Origin: Bradyrhizobium sp. AUGA SZCCT0158 | GTDB taxonomy: Bacteria > Pseudomonadota > Alphaproteobacteria > Rhizobiales > Xanthobacteraceae | Length of the DNA stretch: 49,958 nucleotides | NCBI RefSeq assembly: GCF_018130065.1 | Contig: NZ_JAFCME010000039.1 | Location: 1-49,958, forward strand | Direction: 5' to 3' | Shown: one piece after another, positions 41,384 through 49,719 of the stretch | Layout: every line of letters begins with the position of its first letter | Numbering within the stretch: position 1 is the first letter of the stretch | Made by a program: the position numbers and the translations under genes | The notes under the pieces: generated by a model | What the model saw: the letters and a program-made list of their open reading frames with translations, nothing else | The model's database searches: none | What the model was told of the DNA's origin: nothing

Positions 41384-42136
41384 CTAGACGTGCTGGCCGC
41401 CGTTGATGTGAATCTCGGCGCCGTTCACGTAACTGCTGGTTTCGGTGCACAGCACGTAGATGATCTTGGCCACCTCGTCCGGTGTGCCGAGGCGGTGCAT
41501 CGGGATCTGCTGGTCGACGATCTTCTCGGTGCCCGGCGACAGGATCGAGGTGTCGATCTCGCCCGGTGCGATCGAATTGACGCGGACGCCGACGCGGCCG
41601 AAATCGGAGGCCATTTCACGTGTGAGTGAAGCAAGTGCCGCCTTCGACGTCGCATAGGCCACGCCCGCGAACGGATGCACGCGCGAGCCCGCAATCGAGG
41701 TGACGTTCACTACCGAACCCTTGGTGGCCTTCAATTCCTCGATCAGCCCGCGCGCCATCATGATGGGTGCGAAGAAGTTCACCCGGAAAACATGGCTCCA
41801 GGTCTCGATGTCGGTATCCATGGTGCCCATCCGCGTGCCCGCTGCGGTCTTCGGCGAAATCGCGGCATTGTTGACCAGCGCATGCAGCGCGCCGCCTTCC
41901 AGCCGTTGGCGGATTTCCGAAATCGCCCGCGTGGTATCGGCATGGTCGGCAAGATCGACCTGGATGTGATCCTCAGGCCCGGCGTCCCACGGGCAGTCTT
42001 CGGGGAAAGGATGCCGCGAGCAGGTGATGACGCGCCAGCCGGCGGAGGAAAAGCGGATCACGGTGGCATGGCCGATGCCGCGGCTGGCTCCGGTCAGGAG
42101 CAGCGTGCGTCGCGGCGCATTGGTGGAAGTCGACAT
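41384..42136 (-). CDS. Short-chain dehydrogenase/reductase
   Basis: A 250-aa classical SDR with TGASRGIG (residues 15-22), the NNAA motif at 89-92 and catalytic Ser147, Tyr161 and Lys165 (YATSK). The closing AEIHINGGQHV is typical for acyl-carrier-protein or sugar-type reductases. It is downstream of pdxH on the minus strand with 16 bases between, so probably co-transcribed. In the Nitrobacteraceae an SDR commonly sits beside pdxH; I infer this from memory. The substrate is unknown. Confidence 0.88.
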   Translation of the reverse strand: MSTSTNAPRRTLLLTGASRGIGHATVIRFSSAGWRVITCSRHPFPEDCPWDAGPEDHIQVDLADHADTTRAISEIRQRLEGGALHALVNNAAISPKTAAGTRMGTMDTDIETWSHVFRVNFFAPIMMARGLIEELKATKGSVVNVTSIAGSRVHPFAGVAYATSKAALASLTREMASDFGRVGVRVNSIAPGEIDTSILSPGTEKIVDQQIPMHRLGTPDEVAKIIYVLCTETSSYVNGAEIHINGGQHV

Positions 42137-42152
42137 GCAATACTTTCAGGCT

Positions 42153-42806
42153 TCAGGGATAGAGCCGCACTTTGGTCCAAGGCTGAACTTGCCCCTGGAC
42201 CGGCGCGTCGCGGCGGAATTCGATGCGGTCGTGGAGACGGAACGGACGGTCGTGCCAGAATTCGAAACGGACCGGCTCGATGCGCCAGCCGCTCCAGCCC
42301 GGCGGACGCGGCACCTCGCCGATGACGTGCTTGGCGGCGACCAGCGCGATCGCCTGCTCGAAGGCAAAGCGGCTTTCCAGCGGCTGCGATTGCTTAGAGG
42401 CCCAGGCGCCGATCTGCGCCTGCTTCGGGCGGGTGGCGAAATAGGCGTCGGCTTCTTCCGGCGTCACAGGCGACACGTTGCCGCGGATGCGCACCTGACG
42501 GCGCAGCGATTTCCAGTGAAATAGTAAAGCCGCTTTAGGATTTGCGGCGAGTTCGCGGCCCTTCTGGCTGGCGATGTGGCTGTAGAACACGAAACCATCC
42601 GCATCATAGCCTTTCATCAGCACCATCCGCACATCGGGAAGGCCGTCGGCATCGACGGTTGCGAGCGCCATCGCGTTGGGATCGTTCGGCTCTGCCTTCA
42701 CGGCTTCGGCGAACCACGCACCGAACAACGCAAACGGTTCCTCGGCGGCGGTAAAATCACCCGATGTTAACGGTGTCGGGTGTTTGATGGAGGTTGTGTC
42801 GGTCAT
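42153..42806 (-). CDS. pdxH: Pyridoxamine 5'-phosphate oxidase
   Basis: A 217-aa FMN enzyme that oxidises pyridoxamine or pyridoxine 5'-phosphate to PLP. It has the family core PDVRMVLMKGYDADGFVFYSH, then the substrate-binding SLRRQVRIRG, and the C-terminal phosphate/FMN motif GWRIEPVRFEFWHDRPFRLH followed by RLYP. The start was placed at 42806 (MTDTTSIK); the longer frame to 42884 would overlap the divergent lipoprotein leader and adds no conserved part. The Shine-Dalgarno is weak. Co-transcribed with the SDR. Confidence 0.93.
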   Translation of the reverse strand: MTDTTSIKHPTPLTSGDFTAAEEPFALFGAWFAEAVKAEPNDPNAMALATVDADGLPDVRMVLMKGYDADGFVFYSHIASQKGRELAANPKAALLFHWKSLRRQVRIRGNVSPVTPEEADAYFATRPKQAQIGAWASKQSQPLESRFAFEQAIALVAAKHVIGEVPRPPGWSGWRIEPVRFEFWHDRPFRLHDRIEFRRDAPVQGQVQPWTKVRLYP

Positions 42807-42928
42807 GCCAGGAGTTCCAGTTGCGTCCGTTCGCGTCAGAGAGCGCGCTACAGTCCCAGTGTAGGTTCGCCCTATATAGGACATGGGGACGCATTGGCCT
42901 ATCGGCGATCCGGCCGGCGGGCGCGGTG

Positions 42929-43333
42929 ATGACGATGATTTTGATCGGCCTCGGCGCGGGCGGTTGCAGCATGTCCCGCTCCGACGTGCTCGCCAAGCTG
43001 GAAGAAAAAGACGTCACGGGGTCGGTGACACCACCGGCCGCCCCTCCGGTGCCGACCGAGAGCGATCTGGCCTTTGCCCGCACGGCCGCTTCCGATGTGT
43101 TGACCAAAGGCGGCAAGGATTCCAGCCAGCCCTGGGAAAACCCCGAAACCGGCGCGCGGGGTTCGGTAACGCCGCTGTCCCAGGCCTATGCCTCGGACGA
43201 TGGCCGCACCTGCCGGGATTTCCTGGCCAGCTACGTCAAGGATCGTGCGGAAAGCTGGCTGCAGGGTGCCGCCTGCCGGGGTGAACAGGGTCGATGGGAA
43301 ATTCGTACCCTCAGACCCTGGAAACGGAGCTAA
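42929..43333 (+). CDS. RT0821/Lpp0805-type surface lipoprotein
   Basis: A 134-aa predicted lipoprotein. The N-terminus MTMILIGLGAGGCSMSRSDVLAK has a lipobox-like LGAGGC with Cys13, so the signal peptide is rather short; the gene might start further upstream, where no good ATG is seen in frame before 42794. The C-terminal half, LSQAYASDDGRTCRDFLASY, ending GRWEIRTLRPW, matches the small family of rickettsial/legionella-type surface proteins. It is divergent from pdxH. Role is unknown; an envelope structural function is likely. The start is the least certain part. Confidence 0.7.
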   Translation: MTMILIGLGAGGCSMSRSDVLAKLEEKDVTGSVTPPAAPPVPTESDLAFARTAASDVLTKGGKDSSQPWENPETGARGSVTPLSQAYASDDGRTCRDFLASYVKDRAESWLQGAACRGEQGRWEIRTLRPWKRS

Positions 43334-43481
43334 ACTACCCCAAGAATCTTGAGGGCCCGTTTTGGGGCCAGTTTTCAGCAGCATGGGCAGTTGCAAAAAT
43401 GCAACTGGCTCCCCAGATGAAGGCAAAGCGGGCGAATAGCCCTTTGGTTAGAACCGATTTCCCGTGAAGGAGACGTGACGG

Positions 43482-44432
43482 ATGCGCGACCCCTATGAGG
43501 TCTTGGGGGTGCCGCGGGGCGCCAGCGCTGCGGCGATCAAGAGTGCTTACCGCAAGCTCGCCAAGAAGCATCACCCCGACAACAACACCAACGATCCGAA
43601 ATCCGCGGCGCGGTTTTCCGAGATCAACTCGGCCAACGAGATCATCGGCGACGAGGACAAGCGCAAGCAGTTCGATCGCGGTGAGATCGACGCCGAGGGC
43701 AAGCCGCGCTTTCAGGGTTTTCCCGGCGGCGGCCCGCGCGGCCGTGCCGGCCCCGCCGGCGGCTTTGAAAGCCATACTTTCCGCAGCGGCGGCGGCCCCG
43801 GCGGCGGCGGCTTCGAGGACATCCTCAACAGCATGTTCGGCGGCGCGGCCCGCGGGCAACGTCCCGGCAGTGGCCGCGCATTTGAATTCGATACCGGCGG
43901 GATCGGCCTCGATCTCGATCTCAGCGTCGCCATGACGGTGTCGCTGGAGGAGTCGGTCAAGGGTGCCGAGAAGCGCGTCCGCTTGCCGACCGGCAAGGAG
44001 CTCAACGTCAAAATTCCGGCAGGCGTCGCCGCCGGTCAGCAAATCCGGCTGAAGGGCCAGGGCGAGACCGCGCAGGGCCATCCCCCGGGCGACCTCCTGA
44101 TCACTGTCAGCATTGCGCCGCATCCCTTCTTCAAGATCGACGGCAGCGACTTGCGGCTCGATCTGCCGATCACGCTCTATGAGGCGGTGCTCGGGGCCAA
44201 GATTCGGGTGCCGACGCTGGGCGGCGCGGTCGAATTTCCGATCCCGAAGAACACCTCCAGCGGTCGCACCTTCCGTCTCAAGGGCAAGGGGCTGCCGAAG
44301 GCAGGCGGGACCGGCGACCTGTTCGTCACGACAAGGATTATCCTTCCCGACGGGAACGATGCCGAACTTGAAGCATTGATGCAAAAGTGGCGCGACGGCC
44401 ACCCTTACAACCCGCGCAGCGATTTCGGCTGA
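43482..44432 (+). CDS. DnaJ C-terminal-domain chaperone without zinc fingers (CbpA-like)
   Basis: A 316-aa J-protein. The J domain (residues 1-70) has DPYEVLGVPRGASAAAIKS, the HPD motif at His31-Pro32-Asp33 and FSEINSANEIIGDEDKR. A Gly/Phe-rich stretch follows (about 75-130). The C-terminal domains CTD I and II (about 140-310; LDLSVAMTVSLEESVKGAEKR and FRLKGKGLPKAGGTGDL) are complete, while the zinc-finger CxxCxGxG repeats are absent. It is a co-chaperone of DnaK. Start ATG has aaggagac 9 bases upstream. Confidence 0.92.
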   Translation: MRDPYEVLGVPRGASAAAIKSAYRKLAKKHHPDNNTNDPKSAARFSEINSANEIIGDEDKRKQFDRGEIDAEGKPRFQGFPGGGPRGRAGPAGGFESHTFRSGGGPGGGGFEDILNSMFGGAARGQRPGSGRAFEFDTGGIGLDLDLSVAMTVSLEESVKGAEKRVRLPTGKELNVKIPAGVAAGQQIRLKGQGETAQGHPPGDLLITVSIAPHPFFKIDGSDLRLDLPITLYEAVLGAKIRVPTLGGAVEFPIPKNTSSGRTFRLKGKGLPKAGGTGDLFVTTRIILPDGNDAELEALMQKWRDGHPYNPRSDFG

Positions 44433-44804
44433 CCAAAAACACGGCTAATAAAACAGCGGAGTGCGGCAGGCCATTTCCCGAACCAATTCAGGCGCTTCCC
44501 TTTAAAAGGGCGGCCTCGAAAGGGGGACCAGCGCGGTACCAAACCCCGATCGAGGCCGCTTGCGCCGATCGGCGGATCGAACGCCGCTCATTTTCGCGTG
44601 ATCACCCAGTGCGATAATGAGACGTGCCGATGTCTTGATTCCAGATTTTCGATGTCAGAATTGGGACAAACGGCTTGACCTACGGCGTTTTCGAACGACG
44701 CCGTGCCGCGCACCCGACGCGGAGTGAACCGCGGCTCGCGCAAGGAAAACGCCAAGGAAAACGCATCGAACAACAGGCTTGTGCAACCTTGATGGTGAGC
44801 GCGC
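44433..44804. other. Gene-free stretch with a long stem-loop
   Basis: Between the convergent DnaJ-like and anti-sigma genes. It contains the hairpin ccctttaaaaggg (44498-44510) and an extended one: gcggcctcga (44510-44519) with tcgaggccgc (44550-44559), a gggg/cccc inner helix and an 18-base loop. There is no T-run, so it is not a standard terminator. At 44732-44770 is gctcgcgcaaggaaaacgcc-like, related to the motifs noted at 39742 and 41316. No gene is supported. Confidence 0.5.
44498..44559. other. Long two-helix hairpin
   Basis: gcggcctcga and tcgaggccgc are perfect complements 30 bases apart, extended by a GGGG/CCCC helix across a symmetric two-base internal loop. It is overlapped at the left by a cccttt-a-aaaggg palindrome. 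It could be an mRNA 3'-end structure for the DnaJ-like transcript, or for the anti-sigma transcript. Confidence 0.5.
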
Positions 44805-45581
44805 TCAACCCCCGGGTTTTTCCATCTGGTCATACACCGATTGGGCGATCTGCGTCAGTCGGCCACGGTCGCCGATGCTGCTCACCACCACATAGGCCAC
44901 GCCGCGATCGGCCCAGAACAAGGCGCTCTCCTTGCCCTCCGACGAAAATCGCATCTGCGTCGCCTCGGCTTCCGACTTTGCCGTGTAGATCGTGAAGCGT
45001 TCGCCCGATGTGCTCTCATACATCATGAAGGATGCAGGTCCGCCGGAGCCGGGCAACAGCCGTCCGCCGACCAGCTTCAATCCTGCCCCGGTCAGTTCCG
45101 GCGCACGCACCAGCCAGCCGCAGCGCTTGGTCAGCCAGGCCTGCAGATGCGCGCGTTCGCTGCCCGGCACTTCGACGGGATGGCGCACCTCGACCACATA
45201 GAGCCGGTGCGCTTCGAGCGCATGAAGCGTGAAATTCTGGATCGCCGACGGGGCCGCCGCGGACGCACCGCGCGCCATCCAGCCAACACCGCCGCCGACA
45301 ATGAATGCCGCCAGCGTTGCGGCAATCGCGGCGTAGAACCATTTGCGCGGCTGGCGCACCAGCCGCTCGATCTCGAGCCGCCTCGGAACCGCCTCATCGA
45401 CGATGCCGTCGTAGCGGACATGCAGCGCTTCCGCCATCGTGCGCCACGACCGCACGCGCGCCGCATCGTCGGGGTGCGTCGCGAGCCACGCTTCGACATC
45501 GCCGCGGCGCTCCGCCGGCAGCTCGTTGTCGACGTAAGCATGCAGCTCGTCTTCGGTGACGGGAATATGGGGGTTGGTCAT
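44805..45581 (-). CDS. Anti-sigma factor with one membrane span, lacking zinc Cys
   Basis: A 258-aa transmembrane anti-sigma factor. The N-terminal domain starts TEDELHAYVDNELPAERRGDV and continues EAWLATHPDDAARVRSWRTMAE. This is the ZAS/HC2 pattern, but the usual CxxC is replaced by HPDD, so it should not bind zinc there. One helix (about residues 82-103, FYAAIAATLAAFIVGGGVGW) leads to a periplasmic domain of about 150 residues. It likely holds the neighbouring ECF sigma factor at the membrane until a signal is received. It follows the sigma gene by 82 bases. Such pairs often respond to envelope or oxidative stress; the signal is not evident. Confidence 0.85.
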   Translation of the reverse strand: MTNPHIPVTEDELHAYVDNELPAERRGDVEAWLATHPDDAARVRSWRTMAEALHVRYDGIVDEAVPRRLEIERLVRQPRKWFYAAIAATLAAFIVGGGVGWMARGASAAAPSAIQNFTLHALEAHRLYVVEVRHPVEVPGSERAHLQAWLTKRCGWLVRAPELTGAGLKLVGGRLLPGSGGPASFMMYESTSGERFTIYTAKSEAEATQMRFSSEGKESALFWADRGVAYVVVSSIGDRGRLTQIAQSVYDQMEKPGG

Positions 45582-45663
45582 CGTCGTCGTCTCTGTCTAT
45601 TCCGGATCGGAATCTGCCTATGCATATCGCCTGCCATCACGCGTCTTCTTTGCATCGCCTGCA

Positions 45664-46152
45664 TCACTTCACCCGTCTCAGCGCGGTGCGCTCGCCCTCG
45701 AGCGAGGCTTTGACGTGCGCGCGCGCCCGGGCAAGCCGGGACATCACGGTCCCGATCGGTACGCCCTGGATGTCGGCGACCTCGCGGTAGCTCAAGCCTT
45801 CCAGCATCACGAGCAGCAGCACCGAGCGCTGCTCTTCCACCAGCGTCGACAGCGCGCGGGCGATGTCGCGGCCTTCCGCTTCGGTCCCGCTGGCGTCCGG
45901 GTTGTTGTCGAGCAGCGGCATGAATTGCGGCCGCCGCGCCAGCGATCGCCGCCGGTTCTTGTTGAGGTTGGTCAGGATCGTATAGAGCCAGCTCCTGACG
46001 TCGCCGCCGAGAAACAACCGTTCCGAACGCAACGCGCGCACCAGCGTGTCCTGCACCAGATCATCGGCGATATCGGCGTCGCGCGCGAGCGCTCGCGCGT
46101 AGCGGCGCAGCGCCGGAATCATGGCTTCGACACTTTGGCGAAACGCGGTCAT
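45664..46152 (-). CDS. ECF-family RNA polymerase sigma factor
   Basis: A 162-aa sigma-70 family, extracytoplasmic-function sigma. Region 2 reads MIPALRRYARALARDADIADD followed by LVQDTLVRALR and GDVRSWLYTILTN; region 4 reads LSYREVADIQGVPIGTVMSRLARARAHV. The start was placed at 46152, with GGTGA 5 bases upstream and a family-typical N-terminus; the frame is open to a further ATG at 46200. The downstream gene encodes its anti-sigma factor. Regulation by its own sigma is common but no matching promoter was recognised. Confidence 0.92.
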   Translation of the reverse strand: MTAFRQSVEAMIPALRRYARALARDADIADDLVQDTLVRALRSERLFLGGDVRSWLYTILTNLNKNRRRSLARRPQFMPLLDNNPDASGTEAEGRDIARALSTLVEEQRSVLLLVMLEGLSYREVADIQGVPIGTVMSRLARARAHVKASLEGERTALRRVK

Positions 46153-46405
46153 TGTCACCAGATATTCAGGTCGGTACGGCGCGAACGCCTTAACCAACAT
46201 AACACCTAAACGACGCGTCTATTCCGCCTGTTGAGGCTCAGGCAAGACAGCGTTAATCCCAGGGTTAATCCAAGGATTACCCTCAAGCGGATTTGGACTG
46301 TACCACGCTGGAGCGCTGGTGTACCTCCAACCGTAATGCCAAGCGCGACTGGAAGCCGCATGCCGCGCTCTTCCATTCGTCGCCTGAGGAATAGCCGCCA
46401 GTCCG

Positions 46406-47005
46406 ATGCCTGCGCCTGTCATCTATTACATTCGCCATGGCGAGACATCGTGGAATGCCGAAGGGCGGCTGCAAGGCGTGCAGGACATTCCGCTGAACGA
46501 TCTCGGCCGCAGGCAGGCGGCCCATGCCGGCAATGTCCTCGCCGATCTCCTTTTGCGCAACGGCCATGACAAGAATTCGCTTTCGTTTGTCGCAAGCCCG
46601 CTGATCCGCGCCCGCGCGACGATGGAGCTGGTGCGCGGCTCACTGGAACTGCCGCGTGACGGCTACGCGCTCGACGACCGCCTGCGCGAGATCGGCTACG
46701 GCGAGTGGGAAGGCGCGACGCTGCCAGAGTTACAGCTGCGCGACCCCGATCTCTATGCCAAACGCCAGGCCGAGAAATGGACGGTGTCGCCGCCGGGCGG
46801 CGAGAGCTATGTCGACGTGCAAGCGAGGATGCAGGATTGGTACGGGTCGGTGGCGGCGGACACGGTCGCGGTGGCGCATGGCGGCACGGCGCGGGCCCTG
46901 ATGGTGGCGCTCGGCATCGAGACGCCGCTCAGCGCCGCGGACCTGACCATCGAGCAGGGGGCAGTTTACGTGTTCCGGGACGGAGGTCTGCTGAAGTATA
47001 GTTAA
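46406..47005 (+). CDS. Histidine phosphatase (phosphoglycerate mutase-like) family protein
   Basis: A 199-aa histidine phosphatase. The motif YYIRHGETSWN holds Arg10, His11 (phosphorylated) and Gly12; DRLREIGYGEWEG has the proton-donor Glu, and VAVAHGGTARAL has the second His. It is most likely a phosphatase for a small phosphometabolite rather than the glycolytic mutase. It lies 103 bases before aroC on the same strand, with a palindromic repeat in between, so co-transcription is possible. The Shine-Dalgarno upstream of 46406 is weak. Confidence 0.9.
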   Translation: MPAPVIYYIRHGETSWNAEGRLQGVQDIPLNDLGRRQAAHAGNVLADLLLRNGHDKNSLSFVASPLIRARATMELVRGSLELPRDGYALDDRLREIGYGEWEGATLPELQLRDPDLYAKRQAEKWTVSPPGGESYVDVQARMQDWYGSVAADTVAVAHGGTARALMVALGIETPLSAADLTIEQGAVYVFRDGGLLKYS

Positions 47006-47014
47006 TCCAGCCAT

Positions 47015-47051
47015 CGTCATGCCCGGGCTTGTCCCGGGCATCCACGTCCTT
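47015..47051. repeat. Palindromic gcccggg repeat
   Basis: tgcccggg (47020-47027) pairs with cccgggca (47033-47040) inside a conserved context, cgtcatgcccggg...atccacgtcctt, shared with the right part of 29938-30053. It begins 10 bases after the stop of the phosphatase gene. Confidence 0.75.
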
Positions 47052-47108
47052 CATAACGTTGACAATCAACGTGAGCGTTGCCTGTCAACGAAACCAGCGC
47101 GAAGCACC

Positions 47109-48194
47109 ATGTCCTTCAACACCTTCGGTCACATGTTCCGGGTCACGACCTTCGGCGAGAGCCATGGGATCGCGATCGGCTGCGTGGTCGACGGCTGCCC
47201 GCCGCTGATCCCGCTGACCAACGAGGACATCCAGCAGGATCTCGATCGCCGCCGTCCCGGCCAGTCGCGCTTCACCACCCAGCGCCAGGAACCGGACGCC
47301 GTCAAAATCCTGTCCGGCGTGATGGCGCATCCCGAGACCGGGGTGCAGGTGACGACGGGAACGCCGATCGCGCTTCTGATCGAAAACACCGACCAGCGCT
47401 CGAAGGACTATTCCGAGATCAAGGACAAGTTTCGGCCCGGCCATGCCGACTTCACCTACGAGGCCAAATACGGCCTGCGCGATTATCGCGGCGGCGGACG
47501 CTCGTCGGCGCGCGAGACCGCGACGCGGGTTGCGGCCGGCGCCATCGCGCGAAAGATCCTGCCCGAGGTGAAAGTGCGCGGCGCGCTGGTGCAGATGGGT
47601 CCGCACAAGATCGATCGCGAGAAGTGGGACTGGGACGAGATCGCGCGCAATCCGTTCTTCTGCCCGGACAAGGACAAGGCCGCCTTCTTCGAGCAATATC
47701 TCGATGGCATCCGCAAGAGCGGCTCCTCGATCGGCGCCGTGATCGAAGTCGTCGCCGAAGGCGTACCGCCTGGCCTCGGCGCGCCGATCTACGCCAAGCT
47801 CGACGGCGAACTGGCGGCGGCGATGATGAGCATCAACGCGGTGAAGGGCGTCGAGATCGGAGCAGGTTTCGGCGCCGCCGAATTGTCGGGCGAGCAAAAC
47901 GCCGACGAGATGCGCACCGGCAATAACGGCACGCGCTTCCTGTCAAACCATGCCGGCGGCGTGCTGGGCGGCATCTCCACCGGCCAGCCGGTCGTGGTGC
48001 GCTTTGCGGTAAAGCCGACGTCGTCGATCCTGTCGCCGCGCCAGACCGTGGATCGCTCCGGCGCCGACACCGACATCATGACCAAGGGCCGTCACGATCC
48101 CTGCGTTGGCATCCGCGCAGTGCCGGTCGGCGAAGCCATGATGGCCTGCGTGCTGGCGGATCATCTGCTGCGCCATCGCGGGCAGGTGGGCTGA
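47109..48194 (+). CDS. aroC: Chorismate synthase
   Basis: A 361-aa FMN-dependent enzyme converting EPSP to chorismate, the last step of the shikimate pathway. Conserved signatures run in order: SFNTFGHMFRVTTFGESHG, RRRPGQSRFTTQR, RPGHADFTYEAKYG, DYRGGGRSSARETATRVAAG, SNHAGGVLGGISTGQP and KGRHDPCVGIRAVPVGEAM. The length is normal. ATG 47109 has a weak Shine-Dalgarno, but the strictly conserved N-terminus begins there. A perfect inverted repeat follows 8 bases after its stop. Confidence 0.97.
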   Translation: MSFNTFGHMFRVTTFGESHGIAIGCVVDGCPPLIPLTNEDIQQDLDRRRPGQSRFTTQRQEPDAVKILSGVMAHPETGVQVTTGTPIALLIENTDQRSKDYSEIKDKFRPGHADFTYEAKYGLRDYRGGGRSSARETATRVAAGAIARKILPEVKVRGALVQMGPHKIDREKWDWDEIARNPFFCPDKDKAAFFEQYLDGIRKSGSSIGAVIEVVAEGVPPGLGAPIYAKLDGELAAAMMSINAVKGVEIGAGFGAAELSGEQNADEMRTGNNGTRFLSNHAGGVLGGISTGQPVVVRFAVKPTSSILSPRQTVDRSGADTDIMTKGRHDPCVGIRAVPVGEAMMACVLADHLLRHRGQVG

Positions 48195-48202
48195 ATAGGT
48201 TT

Positions 48203-48285
48203 GTAGGGCGGATTGGAGCGAAGCGTAATCCGCCGTTTTGTTTTCGACGGAACGGCGGATTACGCTTCGCTCCAATCCGCCCTAC
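48203..48285. repeat. Perfect 35-bp inverted repeat with 13-base loop
   Basis: 48203-48237 is the exact reverse complement of 48251-48285 (gtagggcggattggagcgaa ... ttcgctccaatccgccctac). Such a long perfect cruciform/hairpin immediately after aroC (8 bases) can form a transcript end. It is the strongest member of the aatccgcc family also seen at 281-322, 49344-49387 and 49502-49560. Confidence 0.9.
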
Positions 48286-48296
48286 GGTCGACGGGC

Positions 48297-48497
48297 TTAG
48301 TCCTTGCGGCCGTTATTGTCTGCGCACTGATCAGCAGATATGTCGGGGACATTGAACAAAGCAGCTGGCTTGGTCCGCGTGATCATTGCGTCGTAATTGC
48401 CCGCAAGGCGTAATAGGCGTTGCTTAATGAATGGATCGGCTTGAGTGGCGAGTTCACGTATTTGTCGTGCTCGCTCCTTATAAAAATCATCGTCCAT
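48297..48497 (-). CDS. Small hypothetical protein
   Basis: A 66-aa protein. It begins MDDDFYKERARQIRELATQADPF and continues IKQRLLRLAGNYDAMI, an acidic helical pattern that I recall from small Bradyrhizobium proteins. It has no membrane segment or signal. The Shine-Dalgarno (GGGGA, 8 bases upstream) is moderate. It is convergent with aroC across the inverted repeat. Function unknown. Confidence 0.6.
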   Translation of the reverse strand: MDDDFYKERARQIRELATQADPFIKQRLLRLAGNYDAMITRTKPAALFNVPDISADQCADNNGRKD

Positions 48498-48668
48498 CTG
48501 GGATCCCCACCAAACACCTCGATGGCTTATAGAGACGATCTCGTCTTGTTCATGTGATTGAGGACACAGTTCAGGCATTTTTTGCGACTGGTAGCGGCGC
48601 CGGTGAAGCGGCCGAGAAGCATCCGAGACCGGTCGCGAGCAGCGGCTCGCACAACCGCGGGCCACCGA

Positions 48669-49202
48669 TCATTTCGACCGCCATGGGGTCATCCGCGGTA
48701 TCCAGCGCGGGACGGCGGCGCGGAACGCCTCGTACTCTCTCCCAAACGTCTGCTCGAGCGTGGGTTCTTCGTAGGCCACGACGAAGGCGTGGAAGGCGAG
48801 CCAGAGCAGCGCGCCGTAGACGATGAGGCGCCAATCGCCCATCAGCACCGCTTGACCCAGGATGATGGCAACGACCGCGACGTATATTGGATTACGCACA
48901 TAACAGTAGAGACCGGTCACCACGAGATTCCGGGTTGGCGCGATGGGCGCGGGGGTGCCGAGACCCTGCAGCGCGAAACGCGCAAATGCGTCAACGAGCC
49001 CAGGCACGCCTGCGAGAATCATTATCGCGCCGATGCCGCGCGTCAGCTCCAGACCAAGGAACGGTGGCCGGAGTTGCCAACCCGTGATCGACCATGGAAC
49101 GAGCCCCGCCAGCGTACATGGGGCGACCACGAAGAAAACCGCCGAGCCCAGCACGGCAATGGTTCGTTGCACGGCGGTTCCCGACACTCGCTGCGAGCTC
49201 AT
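48669..49202 (-). CDS. Isoprenylcysteine carboxyl methyltransferase family membrane protein
   Basis: A 177-aa protein with four to five hydrophobic segments (for example IAVLGSAVFFVVAPCTLAGL, GIGAIMILAGVPGLVDAF, VAVVAIILGQAVLM, LIVYGALLWLAFHAFV). The C-terminal motif TGLYCYVRNPIYVAV, then YEEPTLEQTFGREYEAFRAAVPRWIP, is the cofactor-binding signature of the ICMT/PEMT-type membrane methyltransferases. It probably methylates a lipid or a small hydrophobic substrate using SAM. AGGGAG is 8 bases before ATG 49202. The longer frame upstream lies in repetitive DNA and is not supported. Confidence 0.85.
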   Translation of the reverse strand: MSSQRVSGTAVQRTIAVLGSAVFFVVAPCTLAGLVPWSITGWQLRPPFLGLELTRGIGAIMILAGVPGLVDAFARFALQGLGTPAPIAPTRNLVVTGLYCYVRNPIYVAVVAIILGQAVLMGDWRLIVYGALLWLAFHAFVVAYEEPTLEQTFGREYEAFRAAVPRWIPRMTPWRSK

Positions 49203-49699
49203 TCCAAGCTCCCTTGGTTTCCCGTCGTCATCCGGGTGCCGACACGCTCGCCAAGTTATCCCAAAAGCGGAAACCGCGCACGACCAAAGCCAATGCCACG
49301 ACGGCAACGAGGCACGGCTCGCAGGGCAGATTGAGCCGACTTGTCCGCCGTAGCTCGCAGAGCGAAGGCGGAAGGCGTAATCCGCCATCCAGGTTATCGT
49401 CAGGCGATCATCTTCGCTAGAATCTCCGCTGGTCGATCGCGTGACGATCATTCGACATAGAGCGTTTGATAACACGGACCCCGTTTGCGATGTAGCCAAG
49501 GTGGCGGATTACGCCCGACAGGTCCGCTTTGCGGACCCGTTGGGCTCCAATCCGCCCTACCGACGTTGCTGCGTCCCCTCGCATGCAAGCGTAATCTTGA
49601 GGACTGCGTGCGACAAATCAACCCGACGGGCAAATCACTTCTGATTTATCGAAATCATGTCAAGTCCTAAATTTCCGAAAATCAAAACTATTTCGCTTT
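49203..49699. other. Gene-free stretch with repeats
   Basis: No gene was supported between 49203 and 49699 apart from repeats at 49344-49387 (tccgccgtag...ggcggaaggcgtaatccgcc) and 49502-49560 (tggcggatta...aatccgccctac, with an inner ggtccgc-ttt-gcggacc). The frames open here read across the repeats. Confidence 0.5.
49344..49560. repeat. Two aatccgcc-family palindromic repeats
   Basis: 49344-49387 contains tccgcc...ggcgga followed by a ggcgtaatccgcc end. 49502-49560 begins ggcggattacgcc and ends ccaatccgccctac, matching the outer ends of 48203-48285, but with a different middle that forms its own ggtccgc/gcggacc hairpin. This shows the middle of the element is exchanged while the ends are kept. 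Confidence 0.7.
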
Positions 49700-49719
49700 C
49701 CTTCCACCCAAATCACCGG

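Noticed and set aside
49441..49670. Short frames in the last 500 bases
   Set aside because: They run through palindromic repeats and have no Shine-Dalgarno or recognisable product.
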